A DNA stretch of 64,000 nucleotides. Origin: Pleurodeles waltl. Lineage: Eukaryota; Chordata; Amphibia; Caudata; Salamandridae. The notes below the pieces were generated by a model that searched no databases, had not been told where the DNA came from, and worked only from the letters and a program-made list of their open reading frames with translations. Both the position numbers and the translations under genes were made by a program. Numbering within the stretch: position 1 is the first letter of the stretch; each line of letters begins with the position of its first letter. The DNA is taken from NCBI RefSeq assembly GCF_031143425.1, contig NC_090439.1:644367465-644431464 (forward strand), given 5' to 3'. Of this stretch, positions 46,202 to 58,086 are shown one piece after another.

Positions 46202-47822
46202 TGATAACGCGTCCCTTTATGATAATTTATTACACATCAGGACTCGTTTTAGGCCAATGAATCTTTTGACCCGGTTGAGAGACACCTTAGGACGAGATAG
46301 CTGATCAATATGTCAATCAATACATCAATAATGTCATCAATATTTATCACGACAATGCATTTCACCTTAGTCAAAGTCATTAATCAATTCAAAGACACTA
46401 CCATGACCTTTCAGCCATGAATAACCACACCTTGTTTAGTAGGATTTTATGAGTTTTATTCCCTATTGTTTACAATTCTAATATCAAATACGTCAATCTC
46501 AAAGCCAAGAAACATAATAGCATAGTCACGATATGGCAACTTTGGTAAGATTTCATTAAAGCGAGAATCACAAACATCAGAACATAACACGGCGTGAACA
46601 TAGATCAGGATTAGCAGTGTCAATAACTCGTCAGTTCAACAAAGCATAGTCTTGGTCGTTTGTCTATTTGCATCAGTTTAGTGAGCACCTGTCCTAACCA
46701 CTGATTAGCATTAGCATGCTGGACTTCATGCAAAACAATTTAGAACACCAATTTGGAAAACATCTAACTATGGTCTCTGTCAAAAGTAGGCAGTTGGTTC
46801 CTAGAAAGGAAAAGCAAACAGACAAATCACAATCGCATTGTCATAATTACCCTCCAAGGTTTAGGTCAGCGCACAGGTACAGTCTTCATCTTCAGGACAT
46901 CAGTCAAATCGCCATCAGTCAGAACTCAGCTCCGGGGCAAAAAGGGCACTTTCCTTATAAGGAGGTAAAGTGTAATATGGACAAATCTAAGGGCGAGGAT
47001 GGTTTTAAGTAAACCACCAAGTCACCAAACAGAGTGACAAAGTTTCTGGATAAAATCAATAGCATTCCCTACCTAATTCCCAAGGACTTCCTGTGACATG
47101 GGTTTTTATCCCTTTTCCATTATACATTCCCCCAAAATTCTATTGGACATTTGCTATATCCCACTATTTTTAACCTGTCAGAAAACACATTAGGTAACCC
47201 AACTCTTCACCCCATATTGTTTTACAAGTCTTTGATTGGTCTTCGTAATTGACGTCTTTAGAGGTGGCACGTCCGGTATGATTTCATCCTTCTGTAATTC
47301 TTTACACATCTTTTGGTCAGCAGTTCTATTGTCTTCACCGGTTTGAATGACCTTGTACATAACATTAATCTATACTGTTTCAATTTACTTTTCACATTTA
47401 TTCTGCAAACAAGAGAAAACTGTGAGAACGGATCTAACATGGTTACATTTGTCTTCTAATTTGAAGAAAAAAAGAACATGCAGGGTCATGTCCCTTTGTG
47501 AGTCAGCATACTGAAAAATAGAAAAATGCATTTAATATGAGAGCCAAGGCAGCTAAGCTTCGGCTCATGCTAACTTAAGGCCTATGAGAATTTCAGTACA
47601 GATTTCAATAACGCAATAATTAGTATAAACTTATTTAAACGTAACATAAACATCTTGGTCATCATTATTAGTCCACGCATACATTGGTGGCCACTCCCCG
47701 TGGTCACAATTCAAGTGCACGTTTAAGCAAAATTACTATCATTATAATTTCTATGCAGCATTATCACACATTGATTCATAAACATTTCATGTTAATATAG
47801 ATTATATAAGCTACGCTCTCTC
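46202..47822 (-). repeat. 5' LTR of the ERV, 1,621 bp
   Basis: Pairs with 34,089-35,698 end to end. It ends CGCGTTATCA next to the primer site. Its outer end reads GAGAGAGCG, missing the expected first T (A on +) seen in the other LTR. It carries a 15-base insertion near 47,617-47,631. By eye I count about 45 substitutions between the two LTRs. AATAAA (minus) lies at 46,455-46,460. Confidence 0.93.
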
Positions 47823-47827
47823 GAGGG
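47823..47827. repeat. ERV target-site duplication GAGGG, high-coordinate copy
   Basis: Matches 34,084-34,088; closes the provirus. Confidence 0.7.
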
Positions 47828-50800
47828 CATGACAGAGTGAAACTATTAAGTTCTTGGCTCTGCCTGTAGGGTGATGCAACCGTTGCAACAGATTGGCAGA
47901 CCAGCATGATTCCATTGACAAGTAAGGATGGTTGGGGCTGCCACACATATTCAAGCTGTGCCGCAGCAGGAAAGAAAAGAGGCGGATGGCAGTAGGGGAC
48001 TGGTGGAGAGCACAATAGAGCTATCTCCAATATGAATAACATTGTCCATCATTTACGGGGCCAAGTGCAAAAGACTTGGAAGAGTCCTGAGGACAGGTGG
48101 GGGAAAGAATTGTAACAATATGTAGGGATACCACCAGGTAATGAAGCAACTGGGTGCGAAATTGGGAAGAAATACAAGGTAGATAAAGGCAAATTTAACA
48201 AGTGAGATGATAGGTGAGAATAATGTGGGATGGAGCAGGCAGAGGTTGGTTAGAGGTGGTGAGAGGGACAAGATGAAGGATGCTTTCATGTCATGGGTGC
48301 AGGCAAGGGAGTGGGGCAGTTGGGAGAAGAGTTGGTGAAGAAGGTTGACAGAATGAAAACAGGTATAAGAGGAAACAGGATGTGCATGAGTTAAAAGGGT
48401 CAGGTAGGTGGGTGTTGGTAGGCAATGAGCAGGAGGAGTGTGACTGGGAGGCAGAAAACTACAATGATAGCGCAAGTGACCAGTTAGGAGGAAGTGACTG
48501 GGGAGGTCAGTAGCTGCATGCAGGGTGTACCAATGCAAAGCAGCCTGGGGAATGCAGTGTGGCTCTGTGAGATCAGTCCCAAGATAAGATATGCCCAGAG
48601 TATTTGCCCATTGGCAGCGAAGGACCACACTCGAATGGGTCAAAAAGGGTCATCTGTGGCCACCCTGCTGTATATCAGTCAGTGAAATGTTACATTTGCT
48701 AAGAATAGTGGAGCGGGTGATTGTGAGAGGCAGAGCACTAGCAGCCTTGGAAGGAGCACGGGCCCTGAGGTTAGGAGGGACAACACCTTATTGGACTATG
48801 AGAAATTTGTTGAGGAGGAAGGGGGGAATGTTCAAACACCAAGGAAGAGTTGGGTGGAGGGGTTAATGCTGAGTGGCAAAGGAGGAAAGAAACTTGACTG
48901 GCTACTGGTATTCTAAAATGGACATAGAGTATTCTGTTTTGCGGATGGAGAGAGGCGGCAGGCCCTCACGGTGAAAAGCTGTTGCGACTGGGGCAGACAG
49001 ACCGACAATCAAAGTTAGAATACAGGCTGCACCTTTGAACCTTTGAGACCAATTCAGGGGCATGAAAAGGGGGATGAAAAAGGGATTGCTGGAGGTCGAG
49101 TCAAAACGAGATCGAATGGTGTTTGTGACAAGATGGAGGTACAGGCTGAACATGTTAATTTGAGTAAATAAGTGTATATTTTAGCTAAAGGGATTGGAAC
49201 AAATGAACATGTTAAGGAGGATGGAGAAAGCAAGAAGGATGGGTAGCTGAACGCTGTGGGGAAAGGGATTAAGGCATGAGGACAGACAAATAAACCAGAA
49301 GATAAAGACGAGGTTAAATTCCATGCATGGGGATGACTAAGACACTGAGAGCACTACTGATGACAGTAACTTAAGAAAAGAAATTAAAATGGTAAAATGT
49401 GGGTTTTTAAACTGTTACACAGGGGGGGCCAAAGAAGGGTCCAAGAAAGAGGAACCGGTGCAGTCAAGGAGGCAGAAGATTGTAGTGACAATTGCTAATT
49501 TGAGGACTGCTTTCCTAATTCATACTATGAATATACATATTCATTCATATAATTCATACTATGAATATACATATTCATTCCTAGTGCATACTCTGGAAAG
49601 TTCCCAGAAAGAAGTGTAGTCCTTTTTTAAATATACTAATGTCATAAGAAAAGCTCAGATCATTATTGGAGGACTGGCTTAGGTAAATTAATAAGAGGAT
49701 TTTGGGCTTGGGTCACTGGGGAAGATTATGGAAAGTAGAGGGAACTTGAGACAGATTTACGGTTACAATGGATTGTCCCACTACTTCTGTGCTGACTACT
49801 CTCAAGACAAGAAGGCTAGCTTTTTTATATTGCCCCTTTCAGAAGTGTTCAACCCGGGGGGGAGGGGAGGCAGTTGAGAGGCACATAGGGGGCCTATAAG
49901 ATGGGCTTTTGCAACAGAGTGGACTGTAAATTCAGACGTGAGTGCTCAAAGTGTGGCGTGAAGCATCCAGTCTTGCAGTTCTTCCAACATGATGAAGATG
50001 GCCAAATGGAGTTGGGCAGTATTTAGCAACCCCATCTGGGCAAAAGGTAAGGGTGAACAGGCCCCATTGAGAAAAGGCTTGTCCGCAAATTAAACTAGTG
50101 CAAGACATGTACCAGGAGTTGCCTTTAAAATTGTTGATTCATCATCTCATTTGCAGCGAAGAACGCTCTAGGATCTGCACTGGCACAGGTGGATGGGTGC
50201 ACTTCTGCTGGTTGAGCTGTGTCAGATACGGAGAGAGTGGTGCAATTGATTTAAAAGTCCTTGGCAACATTGCCTAGTCAGGCATGGTTAGAATGCGTGG
50301 CTGCTGGGGCGACACAATGGTCATATGGAGAAGGGTATTTTCAGAGAAGGAGGGATTATCTGGTGGCCCCCAAAATAAAACTGAGACACATTTGTCAACA
50401 GTAGCCATTTCAGGTAAGCTTGCTGGCATGGGTTTCAATGAGAAATTATTTTGGGGAGAAGAGCCTTTTGCTGGGGAGATAGTTAGGTGGATTTTAGAAG
50501 GGAGGGTGAGAGAATTTACAGGTTCACTCTGAGTGTTGCAGCTGATTACAGTGTCTTTGTTGCATATAGGCAACTTTATGCAGGGTCTGTTTAATGGAAG
50601 TGAGGCAGCATTGTTTGCTATGTCCTAGATGTTTTTGGAGCCGTTACAATCCTTTCCATCTCTTTACTACATGAAATCTTACCTTTATGACACTGGTGAT
50701 GACCTGATGACTCCCAGCAAGATCCAGCACCCCAACTAAGCAAAGCCAGATGATCTGTTAACTGCTGTTAAGAGTGCTAATCATAATGAAAGCGAAAGTG

Positions 50801-52181
50801 TAAGCTGAATAAAAGCGGGAGGTCAATACCTCTAGGTTTGTAGGTTGTTCCATGCTGCAGGACTCTTGTTTCATGTAACTCAAGAAGGCAAAAATGTAAG
50901 TGGGAAGACATGACTGGAGAAGGCATTGCCTGGCCACTGTGGAACGATGCTGTACAAAGCCATTTTCACATCAGGCAAGAGTCAGGCTTTGACATTTGGA
51001 GTGACAAATTTAGAACATGTATGATGACGTGTGTGTTTGCACTTCTCTGCTTCATTTGAAAAAAAGGCGAGTGAAGGCCTGTGTCTGAGTAAACACAAAG
51101 CCCGCCATCTTAGAAATGTGAGCACAAAACAGGACAATGAGTATGCATTTTGAGGGGCTCTTAGATTCAATTGAGCTCTGCTTTGGTGATCAGTGTTCCA
51201 GGTGTCACAGGCACTAGCGAGTGATAAGCAACAATTGGAAACTATCTTAATTGGATGTTACACCACCTGGGAGACATGTTATCAACATCCCAGGTAGTAT
51301 ACAAGTTAATCAGGTTTTTTCTTTGCACTAAAATGTTTTTCACTCCTTGATATTTTCTGGTAAAAAAAAACAGGCAAAATGTTTTACTTCTTTTTTTAGA
51401 GATGCTTCCATTGAGTGCTGAGTGCAATGCACATTGGTTCCGTGGGGTTTCTTCTGACATTGAGCATGAATCCATTGCATCCAACCTATGATACTCAATC
51501 AATGCATTTGAGCATACCCACATAAATGCAACCAAGAGCCTCTTTATAAGTCAAATATGTTATTTTGTTATTCTTACTTTCCAATACATCAATGATGAAC
51601 AGACAAAAGTGCAGATGGTGTACTGCTCAAAACAAATGAGTATTTAATAAATGTACAATTAGATACACAGAGATCATGGAGGGTTTTCAAGAAGATAGTA
51701 CACTGAAGAAGTCAAATATGATTGTTTAGATCTCTACTGACAAAGATTAGTGCCTACCATAGAGATACAGTCAATTAAGGCATTGATTGAGACTCACTGG
51801 TTGGATGTAAAAAAAGAAACACCATGGAATCACTGTGCATTGTTTTTAAAATATAGCCTGGATTGAGTCTTGGGTATAAGGCATAGTCCTGTGTTATAAA
51901 TCCATTGATTGCTGGTCAATTGACTTGTCATTTTGTTGTTGTTACTGCAGTGTCTGGCCCACCATACTGGCCTATTAGTTTAAGTTGTTGAGCGCCTGCT
52001 GGTTTTTAGTCTACAAGTCTGGGTGCTAATATTCATAAGGCAGAGATTGATTAATTATGGCATTGGAACTAAGAAGAGTGTTTAGTGTTCATTTTCAAAT
52101 TATTTGGAGACCATAGTCCAAGACAGAATACATCACCATGCAAAAAGTTACCTCGCCTCCATTTTTCCTCCCCAGTCCAGA
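47828..52181. other. Purine-biased DNA, no supported gene
   Basis: Between 47,830 and 49,300 the + strand is rich in GGA/GAA, which leaves a 196-codon minus-strand frame (48,053-48,643) heavy in Leu, Ser, Pro and His. I read it as compositional. The rest has no frame above about 99 codons and no domain. A short direct repeat at 49,517-49,580 is listed separately. Confidence 0.45.
49517..49580. repeat. 30-base direct repeat, two copies, period 34
   Basis: AATTCATACTATGAATATAC plus ATATTCATTC occurs at 49,517-49,546 and identically at 49,551-49,580, with ATAT between. Each unit itself contains the near-palindrome CATACTATGAATATACATATTC in part. Confidence 0.85.
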
Positions 52182-52290
52182 GGCCATATTTATACTTTTT
52201 TAGCACCACCTTTGCTTCATTTTTTGACGCAGAAGCGGCAGAGACTTATAATATTCAGATGCACTGTTTTTTGCTGCACTTTTCAGAGAC
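52182..52290. mobile_element. Fragment of a hairpin element (end only)
   Basis: GGCCATATTTATACTTTTTT followed by GACGCAGAAGCGGC closely resembles the right end of the 58,090-59,014 element read inward (GGCCCATATTTATACTTTTTGACGC in two parts). No matching second end was found. A 162-codon + frame at 52,085-52,573 crosses it and is probably chance. Confidence 0.5.
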
Positions 52291-53099
52291 TGACGGACAG
52301 ATAGTTTTAGACAACTTACCTGACCTGAGTGTAGAGAAGGAGAGGGCAATAAACAAATGTGAGGTTTGTGTAAAGAAGTTGTATCTGCACTACTTACCTC
52401 AAATGAGCACAATTCTTGAACAATATCATTTTGGATTAAGAGTACAAGGCAAACATTGCTGGGGCATGCACTTGGAGCACTTATCCGCAGAGGCAATGCA
52501 GAACCCCCACTCACTTCCAAGGCAGCGTCTGATCAAGGATGAGACCCTGCACCAGGTACTGCCCCAGGAGTGAAGGGGGGATGGGACAAAATAATAAAGA
52601 GAGAGAGTGACTTGCTTCTCCACTGTGGTGTCTGGTTCGGATACACCAGACTTTCCGCCATGGCTCAGGGATGTCCAAATGTGGGTGTGCGCCATCTCTG
52701 ATACCTTATGGGTAACTAGGAATGAACAAACACAGACATATATTAATATCAGCTCTGCTTTGAGTTTCACATGTTACATATCCAAAAAGACTGTCTTTCA
52801 TATTTGACACACTTACTGCAATCTCTTCTCTCAATAAATCAGTTCAATTCACTATTGTGTACCAGCACGGAGATCACATCACTCCAAGAGCCAGTGAATA
52901 CAAAATAACCAGCCACCACACATTAGTATCATGTGTGGCATGGCTGCATTTAACCAAGTTCTTGAAAGAGGAACGCCTCGTTTTCTTGTATAGATTGCCA
53001 CAGTTTTTTAAGACTTAACTTTCTGACACTGCTAAAAGCATGCTTCTTGTAATTCTGGCGTTACTTAGCCCTTTCTTGTTCTTGTCTTTTGCAGGAACT
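52291..53099. other. No gene seen
   Basis: Mixed sequence. The last 280 bases of the 52,085-52,573 frame lie here, with a few Cys and Leu, but no domain is evident. Confidence 0.4.
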
Positions 53100-53480
53100 G
53101 ATTTTAGCCACTCAAGATGCCAACTAGAGAAGATGCCGGGGCGGCAACCACAGAAATCAGGTAGTCGGGATGCTGGGGAGAATGTAATAGTGAAGGGATG
53201 GTAGCGTGAAATCCGAGTCCAACGCTGGTAGGTAGCGGGAGGTCCTGCTGTAGCTGGGCTACAGGGGAGGTTGGGCAGGATATCCTTGCTATAGCTTGGA
53301 GGGGCGCAAAGGCTGCAGGGGAGGCCAGACAGGAGAAGAGATCTCTCCCATAGTCAAAGCCAAACGCAGACATATGTTTTGCCGGCGGTATTTATAGCTG
53401 TATTCCCACATGTTGTTTACCACAATACAGGTAATTGGGAACAGCTGCCACAGAATCATCAAGCATTTTCTCTGAGCCTT
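53100..53480 (-). mobile_element. Possible LTR or promoter fragment
   Basis: On the minus strand a TATAAATA word lies near 53,388-53,396, followed downstream by GC-rich leader-like sequence to about 53,100. This resembles the promoter part of an LTR. No terminal repeats or duplication could be found, so the call is weak. Confidence 0.25.
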
Positions 53481-53965
53481 AAGCATGAGTCACATTATTA
53501 CAGCAGCATGACTAAGTGTATTGCATGTTTATGGTTAGTACAACAGCATACATTGATGAAAGTATTATAGTAAGCATACATGTGTACATAAACACACCAG
53601 GCACTGGGGAATAGCACTCATCATTCACAGCAGCCCAAGGGATGATGATATGGTTGATGGTGTGCCACGCTGAAGCACATATGAGACATGTGTTGGTGCA
53701 GAGACTTGTGGTCATGACAAAGATGAGTCTGTTGAGAAATCTGTCAAGAGCTTAGGATTCGGATGAACAACAAAGGAAAGAATAAGGAATAATTTAGCTC
53801 TAAAGTCTAATAGCAATAAAATATGGTAAGATATCTGGTTAAAATTTGAGACACCTCTACAGGAAATGGTTGGAACTGCAAGAAGAGTTGAGCACACGTT
53901 AAAATGTGTGAATGAGTTAAGTAACCAGCAGTGTATGGAAGATCTGTTTGGAGGATACAAAAGGC
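53481..53965. other. No gene seen
   Basis: AT-rich; no frames of note. Confidence 0.4.
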
Positions 53966-53968
53966 TCA

Positions 53969-54530
53969 GGGAGTCATTATGACGGTCATGGTGGCTGTCA
54001 GACTGCCGCCAATGTGTCGGTCTGGCAGTCACATTACGACTGTGGTGGTCGCACCACGGTCGAACCGCCAGCACCGCCAGATCACGACTTTTCATCGGTC
54101 TGGCGGTGCTGGCAGTCCTAATCCGCTAAGGCAGCGCTGCAAGCAGTGCTGCCCTGGGGATTACGAGTCTCTTCTCCGATGGCAATTACATGACGGTAGC
54201 CCCGCCATGTAAAGGCTGGCAGAGATGGGTTTTAGGGGGGCCCATAGGTGCCCCTGCACTGCCCATGCAGTTGGCATGGGCAGTGCAGGGGCCCCCATAG
54301 CCAGCCCCATTGTGCTTTTCACTGTCTGCAACCTATTGCTCATTTATGAGCCAGCATCAATGTTGTGGGCTTTTTCCCAATCGGCCAGCAGGCGGAAACT
54401 CTGTTTCCACCCACTGACCCAGTGGGAAACTCGTAATGGGGCCCACGGGAAGGGGATCACACCGGCAGTAACCTGACCGCTGGAGTTTGGGGGGCAGCCT
54501 TTTTCGTCTGCCAAACTCATAATGACCCCC
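53969..54530. mobile_element. Multi-hairpin inverted-repeat element (MITE-like), 562 bp
   Basis: Ends read GGGAGTCATTATG and, reversed, GGGGGTCATTATG. TCA flanks both sides (53,966-53,968 and 54,531-54,533), fitting the TNA duplication of PIF/Harbinger transposons. Inside are palindromes around CTGGCGGTGCTGGC and CCCTGCACTGCCCATGC with its inverse (about 54,253-54,292), TTTCACTGTCTGCA and CAGTGGGAAACTCGTAATG. Several of these words are shared with 13,020-13,649, so the two are diverged relatives. Non-coding; the frames across it are shadows. Confidence 0.75.
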
Positions 54531-54533
54531 TCA

Positions 54534-55085
54534 GGCTGCATAGTAAAGGAAAAGAAAGGATTCCAGGAGAATGAAAGTACATTTGGGAATACATTTTTGT
54601 TGTTGTGAGAATCTAGATCATAAAGTGAATGCTGAGGTTTGTCCGGCATTGAATGTTATATGGAATGGTTTTGGGAAGAAAAGGCAGTACTATAGATATT
54701 GCAGAAAATCAAGAAGATAAATAAAGAGAATTAGTGCAGATAGGAATGCTGAATAATAGTCATCGTTCTGAAGTATTGAAAACTGAAGGAGTGGAATTTT
54801 AATAAAATTGGATTCATGTTCTCATGTCAATGTCATTTAAAAAGCACGTTTGATGATATGTTCAAGTAAAACTGAAGCTTGAGCAAAAGGTAAATAACAC
54901 TGGGGGGTATAGAGGGCCACCCAGTAAAATGTTGGGTTATTTCATGACTTGAGTTGAGGTAAGAAAGGTTTACAGCTTTCAGGGTTATGGCGGGATACGC
55001 CTGTGCGTTGACTTAAGATCATTACATCTTGAAATTGTAGTGGATGGATATGAACCATAGACATCATTTAGAGGTCACTAGGGGG
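54534..55085. other. No gene seen
   Basis: AT-rich interspersed DNA. Confidence 0.4.
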
Positions 55086-55450
55086 GCAAAGCTGCGACCT
55101 CTGGCTTGCCTCATGAGACCCATGGCACTGCTTTTGTGACCCCTGGAAACAGAGGTAGCAAAATCAGTGCCGTGAACACAGAGGAGGCGCACCCTTATAA
55201 GTACTGGATTCCACCTCCGTTCCACCCATTTCCTATTATGCTAATAGTGAATAACAGTGTTTTATTAATTACTGAAATGATAAAGAATGAAGCAGCAGGA
55301 GCTGGATTAGGACCATGTCTGGCAGCTATGGTAAAAACGTATGTTGTGTGCATGTGGGTGAGAGTGTGTTTCTATGAGAGATCGTGTGCATGTGTGGGTG
55401 AATGTGTGTATGTTTGAGCCTATTTTTGTGTATGTGTGTGAAAGTGAATG
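55086..55450 (+). repeat. Interspersed repeat related to 29,340-29,700
   Basis: Starts CGACCTCTGGCTTGC and contains GCTAATAGTGAATAACAG and ACGTATGTTGTGTGCATG in the order seen, inverted, at 29.3-29.7 kb. It ends in a TG-rich run (about 55,340-55,445). The 103-codon frame at 55,106-55,417 lies wholly inside the repeat. Confidence 0.55.
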
Positions 55451-55639
55451 ACAGATCGAGGAACAGATTTATAAAGACTTTGTGCTGGTGTAAAGTGACA
55501 CAAACTGGAGCAAAGCCTTGATAAACTATTTACTTTCCAGTTCAAAATTGTTTTTACACTGGAAAGTAGCCTTAAAGTAGTGCAAAGATTGCTTTGTGCT
55601 GCCTAACGCTACATTGCATCACAGGGGCATGCCATGAGT

Positions 55640-56052
55640 GTCCTCCCAGCCACTTAACATACTCTAGGCTTTACAGAACACTGCAGCCTCAACCTCCCCT
55701 AGTGATCAAGCATCACCGTATACCTCAGGAACCTCCACTGGCTCCCCGTCCAGAAGAGATGCCAATTCAAAATCCTCACAATCGCATACAAAGCTCTCCA
55801 TAACCTAGGGCTGTCCTACATCAACCGTTGGCTGAGTTTCTATGTCCCAGCAAGACAACTATACTCCGCCTTGCTATACCTCACACACACACCCCCCGTA
55901 TCCATCGCAGCTGTAGCGGAGACTGCTCCTTCTCCTACACAGCAGCCAAGTCCTGGAACAGCCTGCACCTCCTCCTCCGAACAGGTCCCAACCATGTGGG
56001 TGACACAACCACACTTTACAAATGCTATGAATGATTGATTGATTGACTGATT
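55640..56052 (+). mobile_element. L2-type LINE, 3' end fragment
   Basis: Across shifting frames the + strand encodes the C-terminal part of an L2-like reverse transcriptase: an LHWLPVQK-type start near 55,732, AYKALHNL near 55,788, YVPARQL near 55,842 and AAKSWNSL near 55,945. It ends in TGATTGATTGATTGACTGATT (56,031-56,051 region), the repeat tail typical of L2/CR1-type LINEs. It is 5'-truncated, as usual, and broken by indels. Confidence 0.75.
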
Positions 56053-56529
56053 ATCGGCATTTCCATGCTACAACTCATGTTTTTTGATGCAAAGTCTTAT
56101 CTACAAAAAATGTTAGACAGGGCTTTTCATAAAAAAATAGCACCTTTTTGAAACAAGTGTTAAGTTGGAGAAATGTTCATTTTTACTATGTTTTTACACA
56201 TCACTTGTGTGCTGCACTTTACAACACACATCGAATGTGTGAAAAAGTTTAAAGTTTGTCTACGGGTATCCGGTAGTGGAAGACTAACCTCTGAGAACAA
56301 AATCTATGCTAGACATCATTTGCACACCTTTTGCAAAGGAAAATGTCCATAGTGCTCGGCAGCCTGTTTGTATTCCAGGGCTGGGTAAGAGAGCAGCAAT
56401 GCTATGTCTTAGTAGATTTACCTCTTCAATACTCTCTTCCCCTAGCCTAATGCAGTGTGGCAGCTTTGGTTGCTGTGTTGCATGGTGTTTTCTTTTAGCA
56501 ACTGTGCCTCTAAGTGTCTGGATGTATGT
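56053..56529. other. No gene seen
   Basis: AT-rich. TTGATGCAAAGTCTTATCTA near 56,083-56,102 could be the partner of TTTATAAAGACTTTGTGCTG near 55,468-55,487, which would mean the L2 fragment sits inside an older inverted-repeat element. Confidence 0.35.
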
Positions 56530-56760
56530 GAGTCAGTGAGTGAGAGAGGGACTGCAAACACGAGAAGTATGTATTTGAGAATGAATGAACATGAGTGTGA
56601 GGGAGTGCTAGACAGTATAAAGGAGTGTGAGCAAGGATGAGTGAGTGACAGTGAGCGAGCTTCACTGTGAGTGAGAATGAATGTTAGTGCAAATGAGTGA
56701 GAATAAGTGAGTGTGTGAATGTGAATAACTAAATATATAAGTGAGTATGAGTGAGAATGT
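56530..56760. repeat. Degenerate (GTGA)n-type microsatellite
   Basis: Repeated GAGTGAGTGA, GTGAGTGACAGTGAG and GAATGAATG words over about 230 bases with many interruptions. Confidence 0.65.
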
Positions 56761-56849
56761 GGTGTTATGCTTGCAAGCGTGCCCGTGGCCCTGCATACTT
56801 TTGGTAATTCTTACCTTGAAGAGACTCTCATGGCAAATTTCTGGCACTG

Positions 56850-57360
56850 GCCTACTGGACGTAGTTCTTCCATCACATGCAACTGGCACCTGTGACAAAA
56901 TTATAGCAAATGAGGGCACATTAGAGGTTATACTTGGCAGATGGGGACATCCATCACTAACAGCTACTACGAGCTTACTGGGGATAATTCTTAGCATATG
57001 GGCACCTGTAGAAAAATGCTGGTGCTGGCATACAAGACAAAATACTTTGTACAGGGGCCACCAGTGGTAAACTGCTGGTGCTTTCACATTGAAGCTAATT
57101 TTTGGCATAAGGGAGGAAAGCCGTGTTACATGGACGTGGAACAATCATGATGAAATGCTACCCTGACAAACTAGAGATATGTATTTAATCACCTGTGGTA
57201 TATTTAAGGCACTGATGGCACGATTCTAGCAGTGGCATATAATATGTAATTTTGGGACTAAAAGGGCACCTATTACAGATGCGAAGCACCCATGACAAAA
57301 TGCTGGAACTGGCATAATGGAAATACATGTCGGCATATGGGGCAACACTAGCGCATTTTG
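56850..57360. repeat. Degenerate minisatellite, about 65-75-bp unit
   Basis: Recurring words GGCACC, AAAATGCTGG(T/A)(G/A)CTGGCATA and TTTTTGGCATAAGGG/TCGGCATATGGGG appear near 56,895, 57,000, 57,060, 57,105 and 57,300. Copies have drifted strongly. The frame at 56,662-57,144 (minus) is compositional. Confidence 0.5.
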
Positions 57361-58086
57361 GGAAAAATGCAGTCAGCTCTTGGGGGCGTCAGGTTAAATT
57401 GGCTGGGCATAGCATGAAAGAACTGAATGTTCAATTAGTGTTTTTTAGGGCATGGATTTTTAGCACATTTATGCGAAACAGTGCTTTAAAATTCACTATC
57501 TGGTCCAATTTTTTTACATTTTGTAATGAGGAGACCTTTCCTTTCCCTCCCCTCTAGAACCCTTCCTGCCATTATGGGTAAGTATTATGGCCAACCACTT
57601 TCTCAAATCACCAGATGCCACGTCAAGACCAGAAGGTAATCAGTATTTTGATGAGGACTGTTGACTTTCTACAGCTTTCGATGGGACTGGGACATTAAAC
57701 ATTAGTTTTTGTAAAATTAATAAATTCAGCACTGCATTGTGCACTCTTCTGATTATATAAAAAGATGAACTGAAAAACAAACATTTTAAACAAGTTGTTA
57801 GCCATGTTTCATTTTTGTAACTGAATAAAAACTTCATTTCTGCCCTTCATGTGAGTTATATGCCATGCAAATGATCTTAAATCAAAATGTAGTAACGGTA
57901 AGAAATAATGTAGTTCATAACCAATATATGGGCTACATCAATTAAATCAATTAATATGTGGGGATATAAATGCTAAAGTTTTGTATAAATCTGTTTGTTT
58001 ATCTCCATATGATTTATCAAGAAATTTCTCATTGCATTATGCAGTAAGGAAACTATTAAATGATGACAGCCTGTGGTATAAAACAT
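57361..58086. other. No gene seen
   Basis: AT-rich stretch without domain or repeat. Confidence 0.4.

Larger units (their letters stand above)
34089..47822 (-). mobile_element. Complete but inactive class I endogenous retrovirus (13.7 kb)
   Basis: On the minus strand the order is 5' LTR, primer-binding site, leader, gag, protease, reverse transcriptase, RNase H, integrase, a charged region, env, polypurine tract and 3' LTR, inside a GAGGG duplication. The capsid style, GPY/F end of integrase, RQKR cleavage site and the env disulfide region place it with gamma/epsilon-like (class I) retroviruses. At least ten stops or frameshifts and one inserted palindrome break the genes. LTR divergence is about 3% by hand count, so it inserted fairly recently on a genome scale. 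The initiator tRNA-Met primer site is uncommon for vertebrate retroviruses. Confidence 0.93.

Noticed and set aside
48053..48643. 196-codon minus-strand frame
   Set aside because: Opposite a purine-rich stretch that depletes stops; His/Pro/Leu/Ser bias and no domain.
52085..52573. 162-codon + frame, looked at as a possible gene
   Set aside because: Its first part crosses the end of a hairpin element and the rest has no motif.
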